A DNA stretch of 64,000 nt, taken from assembly GCF_000003815.2 (NCBI RefSeq), contig NC_049983.1:14618212-14682211 (forward strand). Reading direction: 5' to 3'. The notes under the pieces are model-generated. The model did not search any database, was not told the DNA's origin, and saw only the letters and a list, made by a program, of their open reading frames with translations. This document shows positions 32,201-43,445 of the stretch, one piece after another. The translations under genes were made by a program, and so were the position numbers. Source of the stretch: Branchiostoma floridae. Its lineage: Eukaryota > Chordata > Leptocardii > Amphioxiformes > Branchiostomatidae. Numbering within the stretch: position 1 is the first letter of the stretch; every line of letters begins with the position of its first letter.

Positions 32201-33357
32201 ACCAGCAGCTCCATCGAGAACTGACACAAAACAAAAGACTGTACGTTCATGACACAAATCTGCAAATATATGTTGCCCCACTTCATACTATTATCACACT
32301 CCTATATTTAATAAAGACATGTAATGCTAGTTCCCCTTTATCTGCAGGGAAACCTATAACAGTTGTATCTAAGAACAGGGTATTTAGGTATATAATGTCG
32401 ACGGACAATGTTTTCAAGTGGCAACATTTTCGCAATTTTGCAGTTCGAAAGTACCGTCCATTGACGGAACTAAATACCCTGTTCGGATATAGGATATTAT
32501 AAGGTTACCCCGCAGATAAAGGTGAACTAATGTTAGTATGCTGTTGTGTTAGACTAGAGGGTTTAAAATGGGAAACATGCTCTGTAATATTCCATATAAA
32601 AATCTTGTCTCTATTGTTCTGTTCCTAATTTTTCCACAGAAAAAAATAATCTTGCTTTCCAGAGAATTAAAGAAACTACGTGACTTTTTTGCATCGTCTC
32701 TGAGGGTAGATTATAATGTAGGACAGTATGAACAGCCTATGGACAAACACAAGAGCCAATGTTGTCAGTTATAAGTTTTTAAACATGTCCTTTGTTCTGT
32801 TGTCCAGGGGCATCAACCCTCTCCACAAGAAGCCTGAGCTGCAGAAGAAATGGGAGGAGAGGAACAGAACCAAGGACAGCGAGAAATTCAGGGAACAGCA
32901 GGAGACAAACATCACCTTACAACAGGAGTTTCTTATGGAAACCCAGAAACGGAGAGAGGTAAAGACTCGCAGAGATAACTTAGGGGAAACTTCTACTATC
33001 TGGTGTCTTTAAAACATATTGTGAGATAACATATTAAGAACATATTGTTACATACTCTATACATTTCTGTAGCATTGTTTTTGCAAACTATCAACTACCC
33101 CTACCTCCCGATTAGTAGCTTGAATCGATCACTGTGATGATAGGTTTCAAAATATTTATAAAAGTAAAGTTGGATAAGGGAAACTTGTACTTGTTGGTGT
33201 GTTATGTCAGAAATTATTATAACTTTTAATATGTTATATTTTTGTCTCACAGCGACAAGAAGCCCAATCGAAGGAGGAAAGTAAAGAAGACAAGCCAGAA
33301 TTTATGAGAGTGTCCCTTAAGTCAACAGGAAGGCCGGTTACACCTGAGCACTCCTAA
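14062..33357 (+). CDS. SH3-domain protein with C-terminal FAM107 (DUF1151) domain, seven exons
   Basis: Exons: 14062-14247, 14892-14930, 23013-23118, 29351-29491, 32075-32240, 32808-32958, 33253-33357. Junction phases (0,0,1,1,2,0) all agree and give 297 residues. Residues 4-62 form an SH3 domain (RAKFDY, Trp42-Trp43, GYVPAAYL). Residues 63-183 are a low-complexity Ser/Pro, basic then acidic linker. Residues 184-280 form the FAM107 domain (LPNPVKDSKNHQQLHREL, KKPELQKKWEERNR), with PEFMRVSLKSTGRPV near the end. FAM107 proteins associate with actin and chromatin-linked functions in vertebrates. SH3 would add proline-rich partner binding. Vertebrate FAM107A/B as I know them are about 130-145 residues without SH3. 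The start is the first ATG after a good context (gccATGg). The weakest link is the 8-kb jump between exons 2 and 3. Confidence 0.8.
14892..14930 (+). CDS. SH3-FAM107 exon 2 (39 nt)
   Basis: Encodes RDIGKLIPENSNK between ctttcag and gtgggt, phase 0 both sides. Small exons of this kind may be skipped without changing the frame. Confidence 0.75.
14931..23012 (+). other. 8-kb intron of the SH3-FAM107 gene
   Basis: No conserved exon, clear TIR element or tandem array recognised. There is a local cluster of GTGG/CCAC inverted bits at 19331-19371 and a short CA-rich tract near 15115. Confidence 0.55.
23013..23118 (+). CDS. SH3-FAM107 exon 3: Ser/Pro-rich linker
   Basis: Encodes ERARHRSMEELSRIDSHRIP then KVGGSPALSRSPGSP, between ctctacag and gtaaat, phase 0 in and 1 out. 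RHRSME and SRSPGSP look like phosphorylation-prone sites. No family is recognised. Confidence 0.72.
25261..25790 (+). repeat. 163-bp tandem repeat, about 3 copies
   Basis: The anchor tcgcaaaaataagcattttg recurs at 25321, 25484 and 25647, exactly 163 bp apart. Open frames across it shift because 163 is not a multiple of three, so it is not protein coding. Confidence 0.9.
25951..25980 (+). repeat. GAAA microsatellite
   Basis: About seven GAAA units directly before the 3' hairpin of the repeat element. Confidence 0.9.
28860..28893. repeat. hairpin
   Basis: caaggacgttatat and atataacatccttg pair with one mismatch around a short A-rich loop. Confidence 0.6.
29351..29491 (+). CDS. SH3-FAM107 exon 4: linker
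   Basis: The acceptor at cagtcag is chosen because the alternative four bases further left (ggacag) leads to an in-frame stop. It encodes GPYSLLSDCVLRALHSVSSM then SKVAQLQRSLSEKL. Phase 1 in and out, so it is skippable. Confidence 0.72.
29492..32074 (+). other. 2.6-kb intron of the SH3-FAM107 gene
   Basis: AT-rich; a short palindrome (CAAGGGCAT ... ATGCCCTTG) lies at 31318-31342. No exon or element recognised. Confidence 0.55.
32075..32240 (+). CDS. SH3-FAM107 exon 5: acidic stretch and start of FAM107 domain
   Basis: Starts GYMTPDEDYDHEPRCEQEEY, then EEEEHRLIAPKK and LPNPVKDSKNHQQLHRELTQ. The second part aligns with FAM107B ([20 protein letters not shown]). Met160 (32080-32082) could start a 138-residue short form. 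Confidence 0.93.
32330..32527. mobile_element. MITE with TA target duplication, copy A
   Basis: A 198-bp element flanked by TA, starting gttcccctttatc and ending gataaaggtgaac. Subterminal inverted segments (ggtatttaggtat; aactaaatacc) lie inside. A relative is at 58453-58640. It fills most of the intron between exons 5 and 6. Confidence 0.8.
32808..32958 (+). CDS. SH3-FAM107 exon 6: FAM107 coiled helix
   Basis: Encodes GINPLHKKPELQKKWEERNR and a charged, Glu/Gln/Lys-rich predicted coiled coil ending ETQKRRE. Phase 2 in (split Leu codon), 0 out at gtaaag. Confidence 0.93.
33253..33357 (+). CDS. SH3-FAM107 last exon
   Basis: Encodes RQEAQSKEESKEDKPEFMRV then SLKSTGRPVTPEHS and TAA. The PEF..V...RTG pattern is shared with the C-terminus of FAM107B (PEFVKVKGNLRRTG). 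Confidence 0.93.
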   Translation, partial: RQEAQSKEESKEDKPEFMRVSLKSTGRPVTPEHS

Positions 33358-35886
33358 TGTAGGGTCAGTAGAGGACCATGTACAGCACTTGAACCTTAAG
33401 GCAATATAATCTTATTTTTTCTGCATCATGCCTCTCCAAAACTGCAGGGTGGAGTGGATAGATGCACTCTGATTTACTGTAGCCACTGACAAACAGATGG
33501 GAGGTCACATCAATCTCATTTTGTTATCCACAATATTCTTTTCAAATATCAGATGAATTTTTGAGATAATGAGCCAAATTAAGCTGTTTCGAACTTTGGA
33601 GGAGTCACTATAAGTTATAACTGACCTAAGTAAAAGGCATTCCCTATCAGCTGTTATTGTCAAAAGCTTGATGATGCATTCCACACATCTTTGAATTGTA
33701 ATTTTAGTTTATGTAAATGGCTAATAAACATTCATGATGCATGCATGTCAAAGTGCCATGGAAGCATGACTGTAAGGAGGAAACCACAACTTTGATTTTC
33801 CCAGCTATTTGATGAGAAATTGATGTTGATGTGGCTGCTGAAATATTGAGCAAGAAGCTGAGGAGGACATCAACATTTAGAGTTTGATAAAAGTGATCAG
33901 AGAGGACAATGCTTGCAACAAAGTGGAGAGTGATGCACCATTTAGAGAAAATGGTTTACTTACCCAAGCTTTTTTAGCCGACACCCTTACCTGAAAAGTA
34001 GTGTGTATGACACAAAAATACGGACACCTTCTGCCATGAATTGAATAGTATTCTCCACTTATCATGGTGTCTTTATCAGGGACTTAGAGGTGGGCATATG
34101 TTGGCCATATCTAGGAACATCAGAAAGAGCAACAAGTAGACAGGGTTGCCATTATCTCTACTTGTTCCATGACTCTCTGAACAAACCAAATGATCTTTCA
34201 GGGGTACTTTAATCATATCCACAGTAAATAAACTGGCCTTCTGTTCCATTACAAAGCCTGAAAGGCCAATATAAACTGACAAGCTAGCCCAGTGGCTGTC
34301 TACTGATTGCTTTGTAATGTATCATAATTTTGTTTGTTAGCAGGAACCATTTTCTGCCAGTATGTTTGCAATGTTAGTGATAAGGCATGTAAGCAGTGAC
34401 AGGTGTTCTAGGTATGTTGTTAGTTATTCTTATTGAGCAGAGAAAACAGCATTTGTTTAATTTGTAGTAATTGTACTGTTTTATGAGTACAGTATACCCA
34501 ATTTCTCATAAGACTTATGTCTATTCTAAGCCAAGAATTTATGATCTATACTACTTCTTTGATTTCTTTGTTTGTAATCAGTTATACAATGTTTGCTATA
34601 ATTTTGGTTCATGATCATGTATCTTTATTGTAATTGTCGGTTCTTGTTTAGCACCGTGTGGAAGCATTGTAAGTACCGGTAGTGTGATATGAATTATTCC
34701 ATGGACTGTCCAGTATGTCACCAGCGGTGTGACCAAGTATGCTTCTCGTTGATGAATGTTTTATTTCTGTATTTTGAAATTTGCTTTAGATAAGTGTTGA
34801 TCATCATTTAACCACTTATGTTTGGGTGTCCTTCATTCAGATTAAATATGTTATGTCATTCAGAAAAAGTTAAAGATTTTATGGGGCATGGGATGATATA
34901 GATATAAGTTAATTTGTAAGCTTTCTACAGGTTGTAGTTTTGCAAAATCACTGATATTCTTTTGTGAATAGTAACTTCTGTTGCTGGAGAATATGGCCAT
35001 TTGCTAATTTAGCCATGTGCAATTATTTTGTAGACTACATATGTATGTTAGGCAATACACAAGACTTGTGGAAAATCATTTATATGTATCTCCTTGGTGA
35101 TTATTTCAGGTGTTGTTCTGTCTCTGTCTTACACACTTCAGTTTCTAGTTTTATGTCGATACTGTTTCTTCCTGGTTTGATATTACAATTCATTCCTCTT
35201 GTAGGTAATATAATGTTTTGTAATTTCTGTTGTAGTAACATTACACTGTATGGTGTGGAGTTGGGTGCTTTGTATAAAGCTAGAGTGGCAAACCAAGAAA
35301 AAGTCAGATAATTCATGTATTTGTATTTCCTATTAGCGCTGCTTGTTTGTAATCACATGCCATATGCCTCAAGACTAGGATATGAATCACATCAATTTTT
35401 ATGTCACTTCAGGGTGGAAACTGGCCACAGTAACAGATATATCAGCGTGTATAATATCGATAAATATCCTATGTTGGACAACATTTTTCTTCAGCATCTT
35501 AAGTTCATTGATAGAATACCTGAAGTGATGACGGTGATGGGAAAATGGTAGAATACCTGAGATTCAATCAGTTGTATCTTGGTACAAATATGCATGGAAT
35601 TAAAGAGAGGAAAACTAAGAATATCAAAAACTGATGTCCATGACTTGGTCTTGGGGTTGACAACAATGTCTGCAAAGTACAACAGATGCTCAAAAAATGT
35701 GCATGAAGTTGCAGTTTGTGTGTGTTGTGAACTGCTGGGGTGGTGGCTGCAGTACCGCAGTGAGTCAAAAGAGGGCAGCATTGCAGCGTGTCAAACAAAG
35801 TACATGTAACGTTACATGTATTTGCCATTTTATTTTACCTTATGAAGTTTTTTCTGCTCTTTGATACTTGAAACCTATGGAATAAA
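33358..35886 (+). other. probable 3'UTR of the SH3-FAM107 gene
   Basis: Non-coding, AT-rich sequence ending at AATAAA (35881-35886), followed by T/G-rich sequence near 35910. An earlier AATAAA is near 33722. The extent is inferred. Confidence 0.45.
35801..35820. repeat. 20-bp perfect palindrome
   Basis: tacatgtaacgttacatgta is its own reverse complement. Confidence 0.9.
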
Positions 35887-36299
35887 GGTTTCTCTTCATA
35901 TCTCAGGATGTTGTGTTGATTTTTTTTGTCTCTCACAGGATTTACTTTATTATACAGAAGTGACTGAACAAAGTAGATCTAACTTTTAAGAAAGTGTTGA
36001 GAAAAGTCATGAAAACTGTCTTGTGTATGTCAGCAGGAAGCGTTTGCTATGTGAGAATGCAATGGCCAAATCGGGTAACTAGTGAAAGAAGGATTCTAGA
36101 AAAGAATGCATAAATGTCTTTAACGTTAGGTCGTTATAAAAAGAGAAAAAAATCATTGGAATGGGCCAATTTCATTACCCATTCTCTAGTTGTAGGAACT
36201 GTAATAAAACAGGTAACCAGGATAAGAAATTACGTGATACGTTGAATATTTACGACTTAAATCAACATTCAGTTCATGGTACAGACACTAGTCATCTGC

Positions 36300-36535
36300 T
36301 TCATGTGTTTACAAAGAGTGGGCGTGTGCCGAAGTCCTGACGTACTTCGTGCGTTGTCGGGTCAACTCGTGAGTCATCGGCTTCTTCCGGAAGCCTTCCG
36401 ATCGGCCAACAGGTTAATTTGCATAAGGTCAAAATGGCGGTTTCGTCAGTTTCTCAAACAGTCGATATCGAAAATGACAGGCGATCGTGACCAAACTACG
36501 AAGAAGTGGTGATCAGAGGCAGACGGAATCCAAAG
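36300..36535 (+). promoter_or_regulatory. FRMD4: candidate FRMD4 promoter and non-coding first exon
   Basis: CpG-enriched block with TGAGTCA, a palindromic ETS-type ttccggaag and a YY1-like AAAATGGCGG (36431-36440). It ends in caaag|gtaagc at 36535/36536, a strong donor. An 18-codon ORF from the ATG inside the YY1 site stops at 36490, so any exon here is 5' untranslated with a uORF. Linkage to the coding exon at 49042 is inferred from position and strand only. Confidence 0.5.
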
Positions 36536-39500
36536 GTAAGCTAGACTTGCTTCTTTGTGCGAAGTTTGGTTGAGTAGGAGTGCTGCGTTGGCCGGAAATC
36601 GCCACCCAAGCTTGTCCAAAAGTTGAAAATCCAGTCTGTTGCCGGTGGCAGACGGCGGATTTAAAATTTGATTCACTCAAACTTGTTCGTACTTTTCTCA
36701 CGGCGGACTGAATAGAGCCTCACTAAAACAATCCGATGCCCTTCAAGTCCGTTGTTTTGTGTAATGATGAAGTCGATGAAGCCTTTGAGACTCTCGAAGT
36801 TTTGCATTTTCGTAGGATTTCATGTTTCCTGACCCTACATCCTGTTATGTAATATGTTGCTGAAATCTACAGACTTTCTTTTCTTTTTGGTGTCGATCAA
36901 ACCAAGCAAAACAGAGCACTGGGGCCTGTTTCCTGGTCTTGCTTCAGCCAGGTCTCACAATGTCCAAGTTTCCTTTCAATCTGAAATTTTAGATTTATTG
37001 CTGATTCTTTCCTACATTCTTTTGAGAAATTTGAAAATGTTTCCACTTGTTACAGACAACACAGTGCCTATTTATACTGTAGTAGCATTTACAACTTTTC
37101 CACATTAGTCAGTTGGAGTGTTGTTCACGCATAAAAATTGGAGATTTTCCAGATCCCTGCATCCCATATCTGTGTCTGGTCTGGATCAAGTCATCTGTTA
37201 AGATGTAGTATGGAGGCTTTGTTTTACTTTATAATAATAACTTTCATAACAAATAATGTTCAACTTCAAGAACAAATGATGTTCAACTTCAAGAAATTGT
37301 TTCATAAATTTCAATTTGTACATGTAGTGTTATACTGCTGGTACTTGCAGTTTCAGCATGTATACTTGATTGCACTTTTGGTAACATTTGAAACTCAACA
37401 TACAATAGTGCTCCACCATGAGCTCACATCAGTTGCTAATCTCTTCACGCCTGATTTGTCCATTGCCATTGTTATTTGTCTCATTCGTATCTCGACCATT
37501 CTTCCACAAGTGGGATTAGGTAAAGGGAACATCTTTTGGTGTCCAACAGAAACCATCATTTCTCATCTATATTCAGCATATAGATGGGAACTTGATAAGT
37601 ACAGGGCACAAATGGCCTAGTGGTTTCCAAAATGTTCCCAAATTACCCTGGCAGATGATATTACGTAGCCTGGAGGCCCATCTTCTTTGTCCAAACTGCG
37701 ATTACAGATAAGACACCAGTTTGGGCACAAATGTTGGACTGTTTGGCACTGCAGTTGGTATAACATCATGTTTTCTTTGTTGGACTAGAAACAGCTGGGC
37801 TTCTTTGTTGACAAATGGGGGTGAAATGTGGAACAGCTGGTTTTGGACAGCTGAAAAGTTCAAGTTCTTTAGCTGACCCCTATGCTAATGTCACTTGTAT
37901 TAGTTGTAACATAGGAGAAACTTACCTTCAACTAATTCAAACCCACTGTTTTTTTTGTAAAGGCAGCAAAAGGTGGGGAAAAATTGTGAAGTAAATAAAA
38001 TTGAAAGATTGTTCTACCTGTCTTCAGTGACACTAACAGATGGACTATGTTTGCAATTATTTTATTTCCCCAGCTTCCTGTAGAGACAGATCCAGCCTGT
38101 GTTTATTTGTGCTATGACCACACAAAGACTTTCTGTGGCTTTCAAACGTTTTCTAGTTTGGCTGCCAAGGCCAAGCAAGGTCATGACCAGTCTTGGGTCA
38201 TTGTCGGTCTAGCTGAAGGCTGCAAACAATTGATCCAATCACAAGGAATCATTGTAGACTTAGACAGTAAGTTGTATTTATGAGTCAGTTTGTTTGCAAT
38301 ACCTTGCTTGTCCCCTGATATGTATATCCTTGGCTTCAGTGGCTATGTTGAAACATTCTAACCTGGAGTGTTCATTGAAAGTTGTAAGCACATGTAGTTC
38401 AAGGTTGATGTCTACACATATACCATTGTTTGCATTTAAAGATTCCCCTCACGGGTCCCCACTGTCATCAACTGTCTTCCTGTACATTTCAGTGGAAGTG
38501 ATTCGGGTCACATGTCTTATTCTTAGAACCAAGGAACCTCTCAGGTTAGTAAGAGACTGAGTAGGAGGAAGAATTGAAAAGTCATTCACAGTCACAGATA
38601 AGCAGATAAGGCCAAGGAAAAAATGTTGTGTTCCCTGTTTCCCTACCTACCATAGAAAAACCTGCCGACCTGAGACTTTTTTTTGGATGGGCAGTGGAGT
38701 CACATAGCTTCAAGTTCAAGTTAGAATTTTTATGTAGCCTGCTTCCTATTGAAGTAAAAACACTGCTTCTAGTGCTTATCCTATGAAGGATAAATGTTTC
38801 TTATGCACAAAATTAAAGTTTTTGACATTGAAAGTGTCCTCAATCTCCTAATGCATTTCAGTTTAATTTGCTCAACTGTATTGTAATATGTATCACCAGA
38901 GTTTGGGCTAGCCTAAACCAAAAATACAAGAAAAAAAGAGATAATCCCTACCTACCAACCCTAATTTTTTTCAGGACTGAAACAGGAAACACGAATTTTT
39001 TTCCCTGGGCCCAAGGTAATGCATACCACCTTTGCCACTTCTCTCCAGTGTAGTATGAACTGTGTTAGCTACTGGTGTCTTATTACTTTTGCCTGAATTT
39101 GATTATTGTCTGTATCAACATTAATCTACAGTAGACATATCAACTTTCAGATAAGGGCAATCTCTTTCTGTTTCCATAGTGTTATCCAAGAACTAGGTCT
39201 TCTACTAATGCTTATTGTGCTAGATCATGAGTTTTACTTATGCTTTGAGACTTATGGCACATCTTATGTAAGTACTTTCAATGCTGGCCATGGGCAGGTG
39301 AATTAGAAGACATATTTCATAGTTGATAGCTTGACATCTGAGCAAAGTTAATGTGATGCAAGTATAATTAATCAAATGTAAGACAATTATAAATTTGCAA
39401 AGTAGCAAAACTTTAGATCTGATGTATCGAGAAATCAATACTAATACACTGTTGGCAAGAGCTGAGTCACTGTTCTGGAAATGGTCCAAAATTAGAAACC

Positions 39501-42500
39501 AAAGTTGCTGTTTGTAGACAGTTTCTGTGAAAATTACTTTCCTCTGGAGATGAATAATTCACAAGGTCAGCTGAAAAGGTGAATGTAGTTTTTAGTCTGT
39601 CTATGGTTACATCTTACAAGGATCGAGTGTGAACCATATCATATGTACAGGAAAGTGGAGCTGGGTATCCACTGTGGACTGGTAATATTGGGGAGTGATT
39701 AAGGTATGATGTCAGACTGTGTGAATGTTATCTAAAACTAGTTCAGGGACCATATATAAAGATAGCATGTCTCTCCTTTTGGCCATAACAACAGTGTGGG
39801 AAGTTTCTGTAACATGCCTTTCCCTCCGTCATCTTATTTCTCTGGCCTAATAACCTACTTAGGTATTCTTGAAACTTAATTTATCCTGATAAACTCGGAA
39901 TATGGCTATTGGAGTAAAAATTGATAGCTGTGTTAAACCTTAACATTGGAACAAGGGATTGTATACCATTGAGAAAGCTGTCTCTTTCAAAACATGGGTT
40001 GGGAAAGCCTCCAAGAATGGGTACTGTGTCTCTTCAAGTTCAAGGACTAAGTGGATATGAGACAGCCTGTGTTTAGCGAACCAAGACCCGCAACAGTAAG
40101 TCTGCCTCAATATGTCAATTTTGCTGCCAAACACTGGTAACTTGGACTTGGTTGTATGTTGCCCCCATTGCCCTTTTAAGCTCTTCATCCCAGGTTGTTT
40201 TGATTCTCCCCAGAACTCACAATGACCTTGCCACTAACTTGGCTAAGGCGATCACAAGATTACACATCCTGTCTTCCCAGAAAACATTGTGGGCTATAGG
40301 AATGTTGAAGATGATGTAAGTTATCAGGTTTGTAGACTGCAACATGTTTGTATATGTAGCTCAGAGTTTGGCCCATCTTCTATTTTGAATTCGAAGACAT
40401 GACAGTCTAGTGCATAATAAAAATTGGAGCAAACAAATCATCCCACTGCATGAAACTTTGACGGTGTAAAACTCTTCCTACTACTACTAGCTGCAAAAGA
40501 TAACCATGGTGGAGAGCTTCATCTGCCTGGAATAGAGCCTCGCCAAGCCACAATAGACTGGATACCAGGTTAAGGCAGTGGTTAACTCTCCAAAGTTTGA
40601 AATAGTATCTGTTGACAACTTTAATTTTGGCTTATCAAGTCAGTCAGAAGGTCACTACATAGTGCCACACCTTGCTTTCTGTATAACCTTCCAAGCTGAG
40701 AGGATTGTGGATCGTACAGCCACCACACATCCTTCCCACGGATGTCTGCACTCTGCGCTGTCGCTTCCAGTCTTTGTGAGGGCTTCCTCGCTGAAGTTTC
40801 TCTTCACATGCAACTCATTCATCTGTAACTATGCATATGGAATATAACAATATAACAGCACAATATGTCACATGGATGTTAGGTAACACTCATCAGTATT
40901 CTTTTACTTTGTGTATGGAGCAATCATAGAACAGGTAGGAAAATTTGATTTTGATTATCATCATTCTTTGTTGACACTGTCCTCTCAAGCCAAGGGCACA
41001 ACAAGCTTGACCTTGGCTGTCTGTTCATCTCTGTACAGTAGTATACCATCTCTACTTAAATATCCTTGTCCCTCATAATTACCCAAAACAGCTGGTAAAT
41101 AATACTATAATAGCCTTCCCTTTTATGTTTTGGCCAGCCTTCCAAAATTGACTGGAACAACTTCATTCCATCTACTGTATCCCTACTAGTAGTGACAAGA
41201 GGTAGATGATTGGGCACTCTTCAGTGTATATTTTCAGGGTTTATTATTTCATTATTGATGAATACAGCAAACTCACACCCAGTCTTAAGTTTCATAACTC
41301 ATATCACTCATATCACTTGTTTTGTGGAATGTTATAGTCTTATATTGCTCAGGCCCAGTAAAGGACTACCTGTTACATGGAACTCGTAACGAGTAGAGTA
41401 GTGTAGTGTACAGACTCGATATAGAGCTAGCTGTACTAATGATGATGATGATGCACTATGTATCTGCTACTAATTGTTCTCAAAGTCTAAATGGTGATTT
41501 AACTTCATGGTAGTGAGAAAATGGAGTGCTTGCATTGGTTTTTAGTTTACTGTTGGAACAAGGTGGTAGGTGGGCAGAAGATAACAAGCATTTTCGAAGT
41601 TGTTTTATTAACTTTTGTGTTGAAGAGGTTACTTCATAAATCATGAACATTGAACCACAGTGAACTTAAACACATTTGCAGTATCTATTGATAGCCTGAT
41701 CCACCTTATATCAATGGCCTAATCAAAATTTACTATTGTTCATAATGGCCACAAACTCTAGGATAGGATCTAGTAATTGGCTGATTCCCCAGGAATTTGT
41801 ATCACACTGATGACCTCAGGCCACTCATCAATCCAGAGCACACAGGCACGTGGTCGTCAGGCCAACATGTGATCCTAAACAAATGGGAGATATTCCTCAC
41901 TATTGGCATGGTTGGCATTCCTGTTTTTCCATAAGATTAGAGTACCATTCTTGGGAATGGTGGGAATTGTTCTTTTCCAGTTTGGTCCAGTGCTTGGTCA
42001 GCTGCTCATCACACATCTACTTGGTTCCATCGTGGTCAATTATGACTTTGACTGTGTGCATTCTCCTCTCATCTGTTGTGTACTTGCACTGGTCATAAGA
42101 GTCCAACTAATTCATTAGAATTGTGTATAGCACTTAACAGGTAGTGGTATCTCTGTACTTGTTCCTGTATCATGTTGTAACGTTGGCAGTTCATGACATT
42201 TTTGTCACTTCTAGATCTGTCCAAAGAAAGAATCATGAGGTATTCAGATACAGGTGCTTTATAGCATGCTTATCAATCTGGATTGTTGTTAGTCCTAACT
42301 CCAAGCAAACAGTTTTGTCTCAGGTTGCAGTAAGAAGTGTTTTTCCTTAATCTAAACCTTAGAGGAGCCTTTCTGATTTATCATCATGTGTTGTAGAGAA
42401 CACATGTTGGCCTGCCCTGGTCCCTGTAGCAAGGTGTTGACAATGTTTGTTATGGCACCATTCCAACCATGTGGAACTAGCTGGGACCTGGGTGTGCTGA

Positions 42501-42520
42501 ACAGCTGTTGCCTTCGGGAC

Positions 42521-42628
42521 TTGGTACCAGTTACTGAGCTGTACCTGGGGAAATGTGCAGCTTTTGTTAGAGACTGGGTACCAGTTGCTGAGTTCTACCT
42601 GGGGAGATGTCCCGTTTTTGTTTAGCAT
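42521..42628 (+). repeat. two-copy 54-bp tandem repeat
   Basis: ggtaccag at 42523 recurs at 42577, within diverged 54-bp units containing tacctgggga and cttttgtta-like ends. Both strands stay open because 54 is divisible by three; this is not taken as coding. Confidence 0.75.
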
Positions 42629-43077
42629 ACTCTTTGTTCAATTATGGTACTTGTGAACAATAGTGTAATTATCTTGGGTATCAGCATCACCTGCTGCATG
42701 GTCACACTCGCAGCTGGTTTGTGACTGAAAGTTATGTGGATCATTAATTTTGTACATTATCTGCTCAGGTGTGATGTATGGAGATTATACTATGATTCGA
42801 TGATCCCGCTTGTTGCCTTGTTGTGCAGAGATTCAAAGTCCTTTATAAGTTTATCCAGTTTTGAACTTTTGTATGTTCTCAGAATTTCCTCAGATAACTA
42901 CTAGTACATGTACAATGTATTGTCATAATATACGTGTCAAGGATGAAAACTGATATTTCTTGTAAGTTGTATTTGTATCTTAGCTTATTGATTGCATCAA
43001 TGCGATGTAATTAACTTATTAAGTACCAAGAGGAACAAAGGAATCAATCCGATGATCGAAAAATGTGTTGTCCATAA

Positions 43078-43445
43078 GGCCACACCAATTTAATTTCTTG
43101 GTTCACGGATTTTTTCATGAAAAATATGGAGCGAGAGGGCGAAATAAAAATGAAAATAAAAAATTGTAAAATGGTTGGGGTAAAGGTAACGGCTAATCCA
43201 AAACATGAAGAAAAAACGTTTTCAGCTTGAAAAAAGTACAAAAACACTATTATTGTACAGTAACAGCACCTGTACCCACACTTTAAGGAGCTTATAATAT
43301 AAAGGCCAATTTGCTACACCAGAAAGTTGGTGAATGGTTTCATTAATGGTGAAAATTTGCTGAGTGGTAATTTTTATTTTTAATTTTTTTCCAAAAAAAT
43401 AGGAGCGAGCGAATCCGTGAACCAAGGAATTAAATTGTTGTGGCC
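43078..43445. mobile_element. MITE with 34-bp TIRs and TAA duplication
   Basis: ggccacaccaatttaatttc at the left pairs with the right end (ttaaattgttgtggcc), continuing through ttggttcacggatt with two mismatches in 34 bp. Flanked by TAA at 43075-43077 and 43446-43448. A 3-bp TAA duplication suggests a PIF/Harbinger-type origin. No transposase ORF. Confidence 0.8.

Noticed and set aside
36276-36512. 78-residue ORF over the CpG-rich block
   Set aside because: No family similarity, and it runs across promoter motifs; better explained as promoter and 5'UTR.
37138-37620. 160-residue ORF
   Set aside because: Hydrophobic because of T-rich sequence; no family match and no start context; likely chance in a T-rich intron.
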